Assembly (NCBI GenBank): GCA_024663395.1
Contig: JANFAH010000045.1
Location: forward strand, 1-64,000
DNA: 64,000 nt
Direction: 5' to 3'
DNA from: Pisolithus tinctorius
Lineage: Eukaryota > Basidiomycota > Agaricomycetes > Boletales > Pisolithaceae
Positions 22,052-31,539 of this stretch are shown one piece after another. Numbering within the stretch: position 1 is the stretch's first letter; every line of letters starts with the position of its first letter. Made by a program: the position numbers and the translations under genes. The notes beneath the pieces are model-generated. The model was not told the DNA's origin and did not search any database. It was given only the letters and a program-made list of their open reading frames with translations.

Positions 22052-25000
22052 CTGGCAAATGTTTTGTCTGGTCTTACCATGTACATCTGTCTGCTCAAGT
22101 TCAACATCGCTGTGGTCCCAGATAGGCGACCGGTTGCTTATTCCAGACTGGGCCCTGGCTAGAATGGATTTAATTTCTGACAATCATCTGACATGGGTGT
22201 TACCAACCATGACTGGTACTCTGCCCTTGCTCTTTCTCCCTCTCCCTCTCCTTCCCTTTTCCTTTGTCTGTCCTCTCTGATGGACCTCCTGTGGTGGATT
22301 GAAACATGTCCTGCAACATTCCCTTCAGTGCAGGCATCAGCTTGTCCATCACCTTGGTTGCAATCTCATCTGTGGATGGCAGTTTGGCCACCACTGCATC
22401 TACCATGGCCTTTTGGACTGCCTCAGCTGGCATGGAATAAGCAACCGGTTGCTTATTTTCCCTGGGCTCAGGTGCTGGTGGAGCAGCTGGGGGTGGGGGT
22501 GATGATGGGGGGTGTGCCCGTGCAGTCTTGTATGATGCCCACTGGCCACTGACTGGCACCTGGCAGTGCCTTTGCCATTCCATGCTGGCATTGAGGTATG
22601 CAGGTAGCACATCCTCTGCAGCTCCAGCCAGAGCTTCCACACTGATCCCATACACTCGGTTTTCCGTAGACCGGCTATGGCCTGCCTGCAGGGCTTCCAC
22701 ATTGTCTTCCCTGTCCATCTCTATCATGTCCTCCACTGCACAGCCAAGTTTTCGTTTCCATGCTGTTTGGATGTGTCGCCATGAGTTGATCGTCAGCCCA
22801 AAGTGCATGATGGGAAGGCTGTGCCTGCTCATGATCAATGAGAGGTCCTTGGAGTCAAAGAGGCGATCATAGTTGACAAAGACATGGTTTCGATATAGGT
22901 CCACCACCTCTGGCCTGTCTGGGAAGCAGGCCTTGGCTGCAATTTCTGCAAAGGGTCGTGCCAAGGCCAAGTCTTGTACCAAGATGTCACTGGTGATGGC
23001 ATCCAAGGCATGAGGGATCAGCTTGTCCTTCCCTGTCAATGCTGTGGTCTTGAGGTATTGGCAAAGCAGTGATACATGCTTGCCCAGGACTACCAGGTTG
23101 CGTGTTGGCCGGGTTTGAGTGTTGCGATAGGTCATCGCAGTGAGCTCTGTGCCACGACTTGGTGCACCACTGAGCATCTGTGCCCTCAACAGGAGCAGGC
23201 TTTGCAGCTCTGCATACTTCTTCAACCAAGCTTGGAGGGCACCCACATTCCATACAATACCTCCCTGCCGTACCATGGCAAAGTGGGCAAAAGTTTCCTC
23301 ATCTTCGAGGAAGTGCCTGACCAGTTGGCCTCGATTGCCAAGCTCTGGATTTCTGACATCTGACAGGAAGGAGTAGCCAACATCCTTGTTGACAAGGTCC
23401 TCTGCAATCTTGTCATAATCCACTCGGATATCCTCACCCATCAGCACCCCCTGCTCCCAAGCCTCTACCAGCTTTGCCTCTGTCTCTTCAAAGACCTTGC
23501 AGAGATCTGCAAAGTCCACCTGCTCCCCTCGGTAGAGCATTGTCTTCCAGGTCTTGGTGTCTGTCCACCACACCTGAGGAAGGCTCATGGTATCATATGA
23601 CAGGGAACTTGCCCTGTGTTGAAGAGAACGTAGACGAGAGAAGGTGTACTGGGTGTTTTCCACAAAGAAGCTTCCCAGAGCCAGGCAGTGGTCCAGGTCC
23701 TCACTCTGGGGGTCTGACTGTGTGCGGTGATGAATCTCTTGGAGGAATGTGAGTCGCATGCAATACTCCAACTTGGCTATGATCCCAGTGACAAGGTGTG
23801 GCTCCTTGAATCCACCATCTTCCCCAAGAGTCAGAAGGGCCAGACACCTTTCTGTGGGGTCCACAATCTCCCCCTCCCCTTGAGGCTTCCATGCTGTGCT
23901 CCAAACCTCAAAGAGCAGCTGGTGGATGATCTGTAAAGCCTCTGGTCCTTCTTCATCCCCCATGCGGAGCACTGCAAGAAGTTCCATGATATTGGGGTTT
24001 GACCCAGAGAATGACCCTCCAGCATGTTGTTGTCTGATCAACATTGCCAGCAGAGCAACCACTGGGATGATGTATTGTTTCATGGTGGCCTCATGGAGGT
24101 GCTTGTGGAAGGGTGTGTTGGAAATGCCACTGGTGGAAGGAAGGAATAAGCGACCGGTTGCCTATTTGTGAGTTGGCATGGCTGCTTACTTTTTGGTGGG
24201 GTCAGGTGAATTCAATCTCTTCAGGACCAGTTCGTGTGTATGGTCCAACAGAGAGAGGGCTTTTCTATAGTATGCTTGCACTGCAAGCTTCAGTCCAGGG
24301 ATGTCCCCATCATTGTCCTTGGGTAGGGCAACCCAGCTCCGCAGCAGCTTGACATTCTTGCCAGCAACCTGCTCATGCCACTGTGTTGTCAGCAACCAGG
24401 GGCTCACCATGCGACCATCCAGTGGTGTTTGGACCACCTCCAGTGTTGGCTCCAGTTCTTTGAGCAAAGAGTCCACCAGAGCCTGTTGAGCTGTTGGCTG
24501 ACTCTGCCTTTCTTCATCATCCTTAACTTCCCAGAATGTCTGCAGTACCCCTGAACTTTCCTTCAAGTGCTGTACTTTGCAAGCTCTCCAATGTCTTGGT
24601 CTTGGTTCCATTGGGTGCTCTTTGGAGTGATGTTTCCGGAGACGCTCTGTTGACCTGGACAAAAAGTCACAGTGGCTGCAAGCCATGGCCTCAAAGACTT
24701 TCAGACCATGGACGATGGTTCTAGGCCCTGTAATACCAGTGGGCAGCTGTTCTTTCACCTCCAGTGATGCCATGGACAGCTTCAAGGTCATGTCACTGTA
24801 GGTTGCCTGTCTGCCATGGATCTTTGCCAGATGGCTCTTGACTTCCCCTGCTCTTAATGCCATTTCACAGACTTGGCATGTCAGGAAATGGAACTCTGCA
24901 TTCACTGCAAGGTTCAATGAATCCAGAAAACCATCAGAGATGAGTCCTGGAGCTGTGGTCAATGGCAACTGTGGCTGCTGGGTCCTTTGTGCTGAAGATG

Positions 25001-26298
25001 GCACAACACTGCCAGCATTCTGATTGTGGGCTTGGATTGCTGACTGAAAGAACTTGAGTCTGGTTGTCAGTAAGTTGACTCTGATAGACTCACCATGAGA
25101 GATGACAGTGGTGGTGCTGGAGCTTGAGGGGATTTTTGGGGAGGGGCTGACTTGTGGGCTGTAGGTGACACCATCCTTACATCACCCTGGAATGGTTTTC
25201 CAGTCCATGGATAAGCAACCGGTTGCCTATTGTGGGGAAGCAATGACACTCACAGCTGGTGGTGGGGGTGAATGCATGATTTCATCTTGTGGAATCATCC
25301 AGTCAGGAGATGGGATCCGACCCAGATCCTCTACTATCTGTTTACCTGTTTAGCACTGCAGGGTAAGGTTAGACAGATACACCCCATCTACTCACTGGTG
25401 ATCCAATGCACCCTTGATGGAACTGATGTACCATGACCACCATCATTCTCTTGTCACCAATAGCTATATGCATGGTACTCACATCTCTGCTGTTGCTCTC
25501 ACTAATATCATCATGCTATAATGACATTGGGTAAAATAAGCAACCGGTTGCTTATTCTGGCCTGGGCAAGCCACTTACCAAGTGCTTGCTGGGACCACCT
25601 GCTTTTCCCTCATCACTACTGTCACCCTCACTGATATCATCATGCTATAAAGGCATTGGGTAAAATAAGCGACCGGTTGCTTATTCTGGCTTGAGCAAGC
25701 CACTTACCGAGTGCTTGCTGGCCCTGCTGGGACCACCTGCTTTGCCCTCGTCACTACTGTCACACTGACTGATCTTATCATGCTATAATGACATTGGGTA
25801 GAATAAGCAACCGGTTGCTTATTTTGGCTTGGACAGCCACTTACCAAGTGTTTTCTGACCCTGCTGGGACCACCTGCTTTTCCCTCCTCTTCATAGGACT
25901 GTGATTGGGAAATAAGCAACCGGTCGCTTATTTTTCAGGTTGATAAAGCCACTTACCAAGTCAAGTTTTTCCATGGGTGAATTACCCTGCTAACATGCTC
26001 AGAGATTCCAAATAAGGAAATGGTTTCCCACACTTACCTTGGTGTCATCACCAATCCATCTGGAGCCAGCCCTCTTGATGTGAGCTCTGAGGTTGTTAGC
26101 AAACTTGAATGGCCTAGGACAGCCACTGTCAGAACAATGACAGATGAAGTCACCCTTCTCATTCCTCTCCAAAGTTATCACTTGATTGACATGAGGTAGG
26201 TGAATGGTGGCCTTGTTAGAGCACTTCTTGATGTGTGAATTGAAGTCCTTCTTGGTGGGAAGAACTTCACCACAGGTGACACAGGAATATGTTGTCAT
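20145..26298 (-). CDS. Zinc finger-tyrosine recombinase-RecQ helicase fusion gene (predicted about 1803 aa, 11 exons)
   Basis: I join minus-strand exons 26298-26038, 25986-25957, 25898-25845, 25764-25708, 25626-25579, 25497-25396, 25337-25254, 25186-25094, 25043-24190, 24129-22208 and 22051-20145. All but the last two junctions are phase 0, and every junction keeps the frame. Donors are GTAAGT/GTGAGT/GTAAGC except the last, GTTGGT, which is weak. The domain order is Cys/His fingers, duplicated short exons, a second finger pair, a tyrosine recombinase and a RecQ helicase. The RecQ exon has an upstream in-frame TAA (22096) and no ATG before its conserved N-terminus, which favours fusion over a separate gene. 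RecQ-family genes near telomeres are known in several fungi (telomere-linked helicases); a tyrosine recombinase in the same polypeptide would mark this as a mobile element. Seven of the ten introns carry the 20-22 bp palindrome. The alternative is two or three adjacent genes. Confidence 0.6.
22119..22143. repeat. Palindrome copy in the intron between recombinase and helicase exons
   Basis: The copy reads GATAGGCGACCGGTTGCTTA on the plus strand. It lies mid-intron in the 156-nt intron 22207-22052, like the copies in six other introns of the gene. Confidence 0.8.
22208..24129 (-). CDS. Exon 10: tyrosine recombinase domain
   Basis: A long exon of 640 codons. Hallmarks of the tyrosine recombinase (phage integrase) fold appear in order. 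The first catalytic arginine is in SGAPSRGTELTAM (compare TGxRxxEL). A beta-hairpin/lysine region follows, LVVLGKHVSLLCQYLK-TTALTGKDKLIP. The box II arginine is in LTINSWRHIQTAW; the usual histidine three residues before it is Asn here. The nucleophile box is AGHSRSTENRVYG, with His and Tyr nine residues apart exactly as in XerD-type GHS..T...Y. The N-terminal half is helical with no clear motif. A proline-rich linker (PPSSPPPPAAPPAPEP) and a charged tail (GKGKEREREKEQG) lead to the helicase. One palindrome copy lies inside this exon (22436-22457), encoding NKQPVAY in frame. The domain should cut and join DNA at specific sites. It may also relate to Crypton-like elements. Confidence 0.7.
22436..22457. 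repeat. Palindrome copy inside recombinase coding sequence
   Basis: A perfect copy (ATAAGCAACCGGTTGCTTAT with A/T on each side) falls in the open frame and is translated as NKQPVAY, between a proline-rich linker and MPAEAVQKAM. It is the only copy in the gene that is not clearly intronic, although a long alternative intron cannot be excluded. Confidence 0.8.
24144..25934. repeat. Six intronic palindrome copies
   Basis: Copies are at about 24144-24166, 25209-25231, 25533-25556, 25662-25685, 25801-25824 and 25908-25934. Each sits near the middle of a 58-81 nt intron. Sequence variation is limited to A/G at the seventh core base, its mirror, and the outermost bases. Confidence 0.85.
24190..25043 (-). 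CDS. Exon 9: paired C2H2-like fingers (OrsD-like region)
   Basis: The exon gives 284 codons from acceptor CTTTCAG to donor GTAAGC. It holds two finger-like units spaced about 85 residues apart: LTCQVCEMALRAGEVKSHL-AKIHG and MACSHCDFLSRSTERL-RKHHSKEH. Paired fingers of this kind, followed by a helical region, resemble the fungal OrsD family (formerly DUF3505), which I recall from many hypothetical proteins of Agaricomycetes and Ascomycetes. The C-terminal part (PWLLTTQWHEQVAGKNV, LRSWVALP) leads into the recombinase exon through a 60-nt intron that carries a palindrome. The OrsD assignment is from memory of the pattern. Confidence 0.6.
25094..25986 (-). CDS. Exons 2-8: short phase-0 exons, partly tandem copies
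   Basis: These are seven small exons (30, 54, 57, 48, 102, 84 and 93 nt). Exons 3-5 encode variants of one peptide, (S)DEGKAGGPS..KHL, each ending at the same GTAAGT donor and each followed by an intron with GGCTTG, a palindrome, ACCCAATG and TATAGCATGAT. This is clearly a tandem duplication of an exon-intron module about 130 bp long. Exons 7-8 are proline-rich (HSPPPPA, KSPQAPAPP). The encoded region is probably a flexible linker between the two zinc-finger regions. The 30-nt exon 2 and the acceptors of exons 4-6 are the least certain part of the model. Confidence 0.5.
26038..26298 (-). CDS. Exon 1: N-terminal Cys/His zinc-finger exon
   Basis: The exon opens at ATG 26298 in a good context (CAACCATGAC) and encodes 87 aa up to donor AAG/GTAAGT. 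It contains YSCVTCGEVLPTKKDF-NSHIKKC (CysX2Cys then His and Cys at zinc-finger spacing). A second cluster, FICHCSDSGCPRPFKFANNL-RAHIKR, follows (three cysteines, then one clear histidine). Such fingers usually bind DNA. Here they could recognise the local palindromes, but that is only a guess. Read alone, the frame runs on for 12 more codons into the intron before a stop. Confidence 0.65.
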
Positions 26299-26479
26299 GG
26301 TTGAGATGGTGGTGGTAAGAGGAAGAGATGCAAAAAGGAATAGTTCCCACAGTCACATCCTTTTATGTGGCCTGGACAAACAATCCAGATGGGGTATTGC
26401 CCCATCTGGATTGCTCCATTAGGAAATCACAGTGGTGCCATCCAAGTGCCCATAATAGCACTCAACCTCTTATCACACC

Positions 26480-26860
26480 ATAGGCCATATAGGCAACTGG
26501 TTGCTTATTTGTTGGATTCACCTGCAATGCATGTTACTTCACATTGCATTGCACTCAGTGGCTGTGTAGGTTGCATTCATCTACCAAATGCAATCCTAGA
26601 TGGACAGGGTCATCAGTAGTCAGTAGTCTCTAGTCACTACCATATCCATATCATTGCTAATCACATGCTAGTCATCTACTCAACTCTACTTAGGTCCATA
26701 TAAGCAACCGGTTGCTTATTTTGGTTACTCATATCTCTCCATGTCTGTCATTAGTAGTCGGTAGTTGGTGTTTAGTAGTCAGTAGCCATTACCATGCCTG
26801 CTTTTTTTGCTAGTTACTTGCTAGCCATTGTGCACCCAGATAAGTGACCGGTCGCTTATT
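26480..26860. repeat. Three palindrome copies upstream of the fusion gene
   Basis: Copies at about 26488-26510, 26698-26722 and 26839-26862 lie 5' of the gene start, spaced 140-210 bp apart in otherwise featureless DNA. They may flank or include the promoter; I see no clear TATA box. Confidence 0.8.
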
Positions 26861-26980
26861 TTTTTTCTACTCCCAGTGGCTGTGTTGCTTCCCTTCACCA
26901 ACTTTCTGGTGGCTGTGCATTTCCTTATATGGTGGTTGCATTCAGTGGCTGTGTTGGTTGCATTCATGGATGCATGCAAG

Positions 26981-28090
26981 CAATGCTAATGCAGTACTAA
27001 TGCAATCCTAATGCACTGCCAATGCACTACTGAAGTGATGCTAATGCAATCCTAATGCAATACCAATGCACTACTGAAGTGGTGCTAATGCAATCCTAAT
27101 GCAGTACTAATGCAATCCTAATGCACTGCCAATGCACTACTGAAGTGATGCTAATGCAATCCTAATGCAATACCAATGCACTACTGAAGTGGTGCTAATG
27201 CAATCCTAATGCAGTACTAATGCAATCCTAATGCACTACCAATGCAACGCTAATGCAATCCTAATGCAATCCTAATGCACTACCAATGCACTACCAAAGC
27301 AACACTAATGCAATCCTAATGCAATACTAGCACAATCCTAATGCACTACTGATGCACTACTGAAGCGATGCTAATGCAATCCTAATGCAATACTAGTGCA
27401 ATCCTAATGCAATCCTAATGCACTACCGATGCACTACTGAAGCGATGCTAATGCAATCCTAATGCAATACTAGTGCAATCCTAATGCAATCCTAATGCAC
27501 TACCGATGCACTACCGAAGCAACGCTAATGCAATCCTAATGCACTACTGATGCACTACCAAAGCAACGCTAATGCAATCCTAATGCAATCCTAATGCAAT
27601 ACCTGCACTAGCGATGCACTACCAAAGCAACGCTAATGCAATCCTAATGCAATCCTAATGCAATACCTGCACTAGCGATGCACTACCGAAGCGACGCTAA
27701 TGCAATCCTAATGCAATACCTGCACTAGCGATGCACTACCAAAGCAACGCTAATGCAATCCTAATGCAATACCTGCACTAGCGATGCACTACCAAAGCAA
27801 CGCTAATGCAATCCTAATGCAATACCTGCACTAGCGATGCACTACCAAAGCAACGCTAATGCAATCCTAATGCAATACCTGCACTAGCGATGCACTACCA
27901 AAGCAACGCTAATGCAATCCTAATGCAATACCTGCACTAGCGATGCACTACCAAAGCAACGCTAATGCAATCCTAATGCAATACCTGCACTAGCGATGCA
28001 CTACCAAAGCAACGCTAATGCAATCCTAATGCAATACCTGCACTAGCGATGCACTACCAAAGCAACGCTAATGCAATCCTAATGCAATAC
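26981..28090. repeat. Satellite built on AATGCAATCCT, resolving into a 53-bp unit
   Basis: The array begins with irregular AATGCAATCCT and AATGCACTACC monomers. From about 27590 it becomes a homogeneous 53-bp higher-order unit containing CTAATGCAATCCTAATGCAA and TACCTGCACTAGCGATGCAC, repeated about nine times. This is the usual picture of an expanding tandem array whose newest copies lie at the telomere-distal end. Confidence 0.9.
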
Positions 28091-28113
28091 CCGGAGTCTG
28101 GGGCAGACTCCGG
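28091..28113. repeat. Palindrome closing the satellite
   Basis: Perfect 10-bp arms CCGGAGTCTG and CAGACTCCGG flank the spacer GGG, exactly where the 53-bp satellite stops. Confidence 0.8.
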
Positions 28114-28627
28114 AAAGTAGATTATTAGGGACGATGGGGACCTTAACTGAGACAAGGAAACTACTACAACAAGGGAAAAGAGGGTAAATACCAAAAGAGC
28201 AGAAGAATGGAGAAAACCGACATGAAGGTGGAACCCTATCTAGAACACAGGGCCACAAGTCCAACAGCCCATGTGACCAACCTTAGGGTGGAATTGAGCG
28301 GAGTTGGTCAGAACATGAACAGGGGACCTTGGAGAGGTGTGGAGATGTGTTGGGAGGGTCGGAGGAGCGCAGGAACATGTCAGAAGAGGGTGGAGAAGTG
28401 CAGGAACATGTTGGAGGAGGGCAGAGTAGGTGTTAGGGGCTTATGCTGGTGTCATGGTCATGACAGTAAGTGAGGAAATAAATCAACATGGATGCATACT
28501 TAAAGCTCAGATAGGTTTGTTGATTGAGATATGTTCATGCAGTTTTGAGGCAGCAGCATTGGGCATAAGGTATCCAGGGAGTGGGATTCCTTCTTACAAT
28601 CGGACTGTCAAACTGCTGGTGAGGAGG
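28114..28627 (+). other. Unassigned sequence before the solo LTR
   Basis: A GGAG/AACATGT-rich stretch (28320-28430) contains a loose repeat of GGAACATGT. The plus frame after 28440 (SGIPSYNRTVKLLVRR) is open up to the solo LTR and may be the end of a decayed gene cut by the insertion. I cannot identify it. Confidence 0.35.
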
Positions 28628-29021
28628 TGTTACGATATGTACTCTTTTCCTTTCTTCTCTTTTCTTTTTGTCTTATCTAATCTTTTCATCTTATCTTATC
28701 TCTTGGTCTTGGTCCGGGCTCCGACCTAGACCTCACCTCACCTTTGCCATACTTTCTCCTTCTAGTACGTTCCGCTCCACTATGGTGTCATCATGACATC
28801 ACTATGATGTCATGGACCTCATGTATGCCTCACCATTACCTCGTGTACTTTAGTATAAATACCCTTGCTCAATCACCCAACTAGCTCTAAGCTAGTTCAT
28901 TTGGGTCTATGAGTCCTAAATCCGCCTGCTTCTAAACCATCTCCTCTTCCTTCTTTCTATTCTTTTCTGTTGGTTCTCGGTGCGAGCCTACAACAAACCC
29001 TGTTGTTTAGGTCTCGTCACA
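28628..29021 (+). mobile_element. Solo LTR (394 bp) with 5-bp target duplication GGAGG
   Basis: The element starts TGTTACG and ends GTCACA (TG..CA). It has a TATA box (TATAAATA) near 28853, a pyrimidine-rich stretch at 28645-28700 and a leader that includes CTAGCTCTAAGCTAG. GGAGG is present at 28623-28627 and again at 29022-29026. No internal retroelement sequence is attached, so it arose by recombination between LTRs. It is unrelated in sequence to the LTRs of elements A, B and C. Confidence 0.85.
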
Positions 29022-30749
29022 GGAGGTCAGTGGCATGTGCAAAGAAGCTGATACAGCACAAGGAGCTGAGGAGGACAACGAGATGAGTGGAGAAGAGGAA
29101 GATGATGATACAGATGTGGACAAGGATGAGGGAAGCTCCAGTGAGCCTGACAATGACAAATCAGATGATAATGATGGTGAAATGGTGGCAGGCCTCAATG
29201 ATAACAAGAACTTGTATGCCCAGGAGGGATATGGGATGCTTTAGTCACTCATCATTTTCATTCAAAGTCAATGATTTCGTATTCTTAGATACCTCTCAGC
29301 TTGAATGTGTACACATATATTCATGTTAAATCATCATATATTCAACATCATTTCCCAACAGATGCAATTATAGTTACTTTGTAATTTGCATTACCAGAAT
29401 TTGCTGATCTGCTTCTGGGTGGCAGTGGCTGTTTTGCTTCCGACATGGGGCCTTACTGCAACAGGGTAATAATGGCAGGCAAAATCAGGGCAACGACCAT
29501 CAACATGCTTCAAGATGTTGTCTACCTTGAAATCAATGGCGCCCTTTCATCCTGGAACATACATTACTTCAATGTCAACATCACCACCCCTGGCAGGAAA
29601 TGAGTTGTGTTTCATCTGAAAGATGTCTGCAGTAGGTAAGACAAGCTATCCTTTTACATTTAAATGTATATTCTAATTGTTCCCCTATCCCAGGAAGCCT
29701 TGTCATGATGTTGCTATACAAACAGACAGCAAGGAGACAAAGGAGCAGGCCACACAAGCCAGTGACCCCTCCCTCACCCAAGCCGACGATGCTACACTCA
29801 CAGTAAAGTGTGAGCCTACATTGCAAGATGTGGAGAATGTAAAGTTTAGGTGTGCCATAGGGTATTCTTTGTGGTTTCTCTACTGACATCTGCTCACAGC
29901 CCATGCTCTGCAACTCCCTGCCAGGTATTCAAGCAGCACTCACCCTCTGAATATTTTGTCACTCCCCTTGTTCCTCCAGTCGTTGTCAACAAGCTTGCTA
30001 TGGCGCACAAGAAGCTTAAATGTCGCTGGAGCTCCTCTTAGGCTTTCAATTTCCCTCTCAGTATGGATTACTGTAAAGTGTAACTATGTTTTACTACCGA
30101 GCATGTTGTAGGAGTGTGTTCTAATGAAGTGATTGGCAAGGCCTGGAACAATGAACTTGTGGTGATATATATATTCATCAATATGTACAGGCATGTGTGG
30201 TAGACACAATATATAGTAACCAGCACATGCTGGATGTTGATATAGATCGATAAATGCTATGTCGTTGCCTCAGCAATCAACAGGATGCACGGGGGTGCAT
30301 GGTATCACGAGACTGACTCGCAGCATGTCAGTGGCACAGCCACTCGAAAATATATTCCTTATCAGGCAATAGTGGAGTTTGACAATTTTGGTGATGTCAT
30401 TGTGCAGCAACAGTGCATGATCTGGGACCCACAGCATCTCATTTGCACCCCCTAGGACCTTCTCTGATGACCACTCCATGAATAGCAGCTGATCTGTGAG
30501 ATCAGCGCCTCCATCTTCAGGCCCTGGGGTTGTACTTTCAGCGCTTGTGCTTGGAGGGCATCCAGGTATGTTTTTTGACTTGATTTTAGTTCATTGGGCT
30601 TGAATGGGTGCATTAGCAGGAGAAGGAAGTGTCCCCAGCCTGTTTGGGGTCATATTTACACCTCGGAGGGATGCTGTACCATGGTTCTCAGGTAGTAAGT
30701 GTGGGCTTGATGGAACCACACAGTTTTTGTATTAATCCCAGGTGTGTGC
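29022..30749. other. Gene-poor stretch with an acidic ORF fragment
   Basis: A 69-codon plus frame at 29035-29244 is rich in Asp/Glu (MSGEEEDDDTDVDKDEG) and ends at TAG; it directly follows the target duplication of the solo LTR and may be the 3' part of the interrupted gene. From 29250 to 30749 I see only short frames and nothing I recognise. Confidence 0.4.
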
Positions 30750-31218
30750 TGTAGGGAACAAGTTCAAGTTCCCTAGGAGAAGCAGTCTGGGTCAAGAGTT
30801 CAGGGGTGGAGAGTTTTCTTTTGTTTTATTTCCTTCTTTTGTTTTTTGCATTGTACCACTGGACTTAGTGGCGAGCAGCCACATTGCTGACTAAGCATGC
30901 ATGCTGTGTTCACACGAGTTCAGTTTACCATAAAAAAAAAAAGTTCATGTCACAGGCCCTCAGTAGTAGGGTAAATTTGTCTTGCAATTCAGTGAGTTTT
31001 TGAAGTTAGATTTATTACTTGGGGGAGTACCCAAAGTGCCAGGAGGACTGGCAAGAGTATTAGACAGGCACAGCTAAGTATCCTTTTACAGTTCGCATTT
31101 TTTACCCTTTTACTACACTTCTTTTCTCGAAACAGGACCTCCCTTTTGGGTTGAGCACAAATCTCGCCCATAATTGACAATTACTATTTCTAGGTACTTC
31201 TCATTACCAATTCCTACA
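30750..31218 (+). mobile_element. Element C, left LTR (469 bp)
   Basis: It begins TGTAGGGAAC and ends ATTCCTACA, and matches 56911-57376 over its whole length. The differences are largely CG versus TG or CA. It is followed at once by CTGGGGCCCACTGCAAGG, a plausible primer-binding/leader region, so it acts as the 5' LTR of a plus-strand element. Confidence 0.85.
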
Positions 31219-31539
31219 TCTGGGGCCCACTGCAAGGGGGGTTCTGTTCATTTTGGGGAAAGAAGCCACCACTTTATCACTGCACAAAAGTTTTTCTGGA
31301 TTGGGCTTGGACAAGCTAAGTGTTCAGAATTTCAATTCTAGCTACAGTCTACACTCAGGAATTTGGGAAATTTTCAGAGCTATTTTTCAAGCAGCAAATG
31401 TTGAGCAAGTATCTAAGTTGAAGATCCCTCAAGCTGAGAAGCAAGTCTGAAGGAAAATTAATAGTTGAATTTTTGCGAAGAAGCCATGAGAATGTGCCGA
31501 GAGAACTCGAGGGAATGCCACTGAGGCATTCGAGGGACA

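Noticed and set aside
20145..22058. RecQ as a separate gene starting at 22058
   Set aside because: The triplet there is TTG, a TAA lies 12 codons upstream, and the first ATG falls inside conserved sequence; an upstream exon fits better, though this is not proven.
22200..26298. Starship captain (DUF3435) identity for the recombinase
   Set aside because: The tyrosine recombinase boxes are present, but I see no specific DUF3435 features, and the fusion with RecQ and C2H2 fingers differs from the Starship layout.
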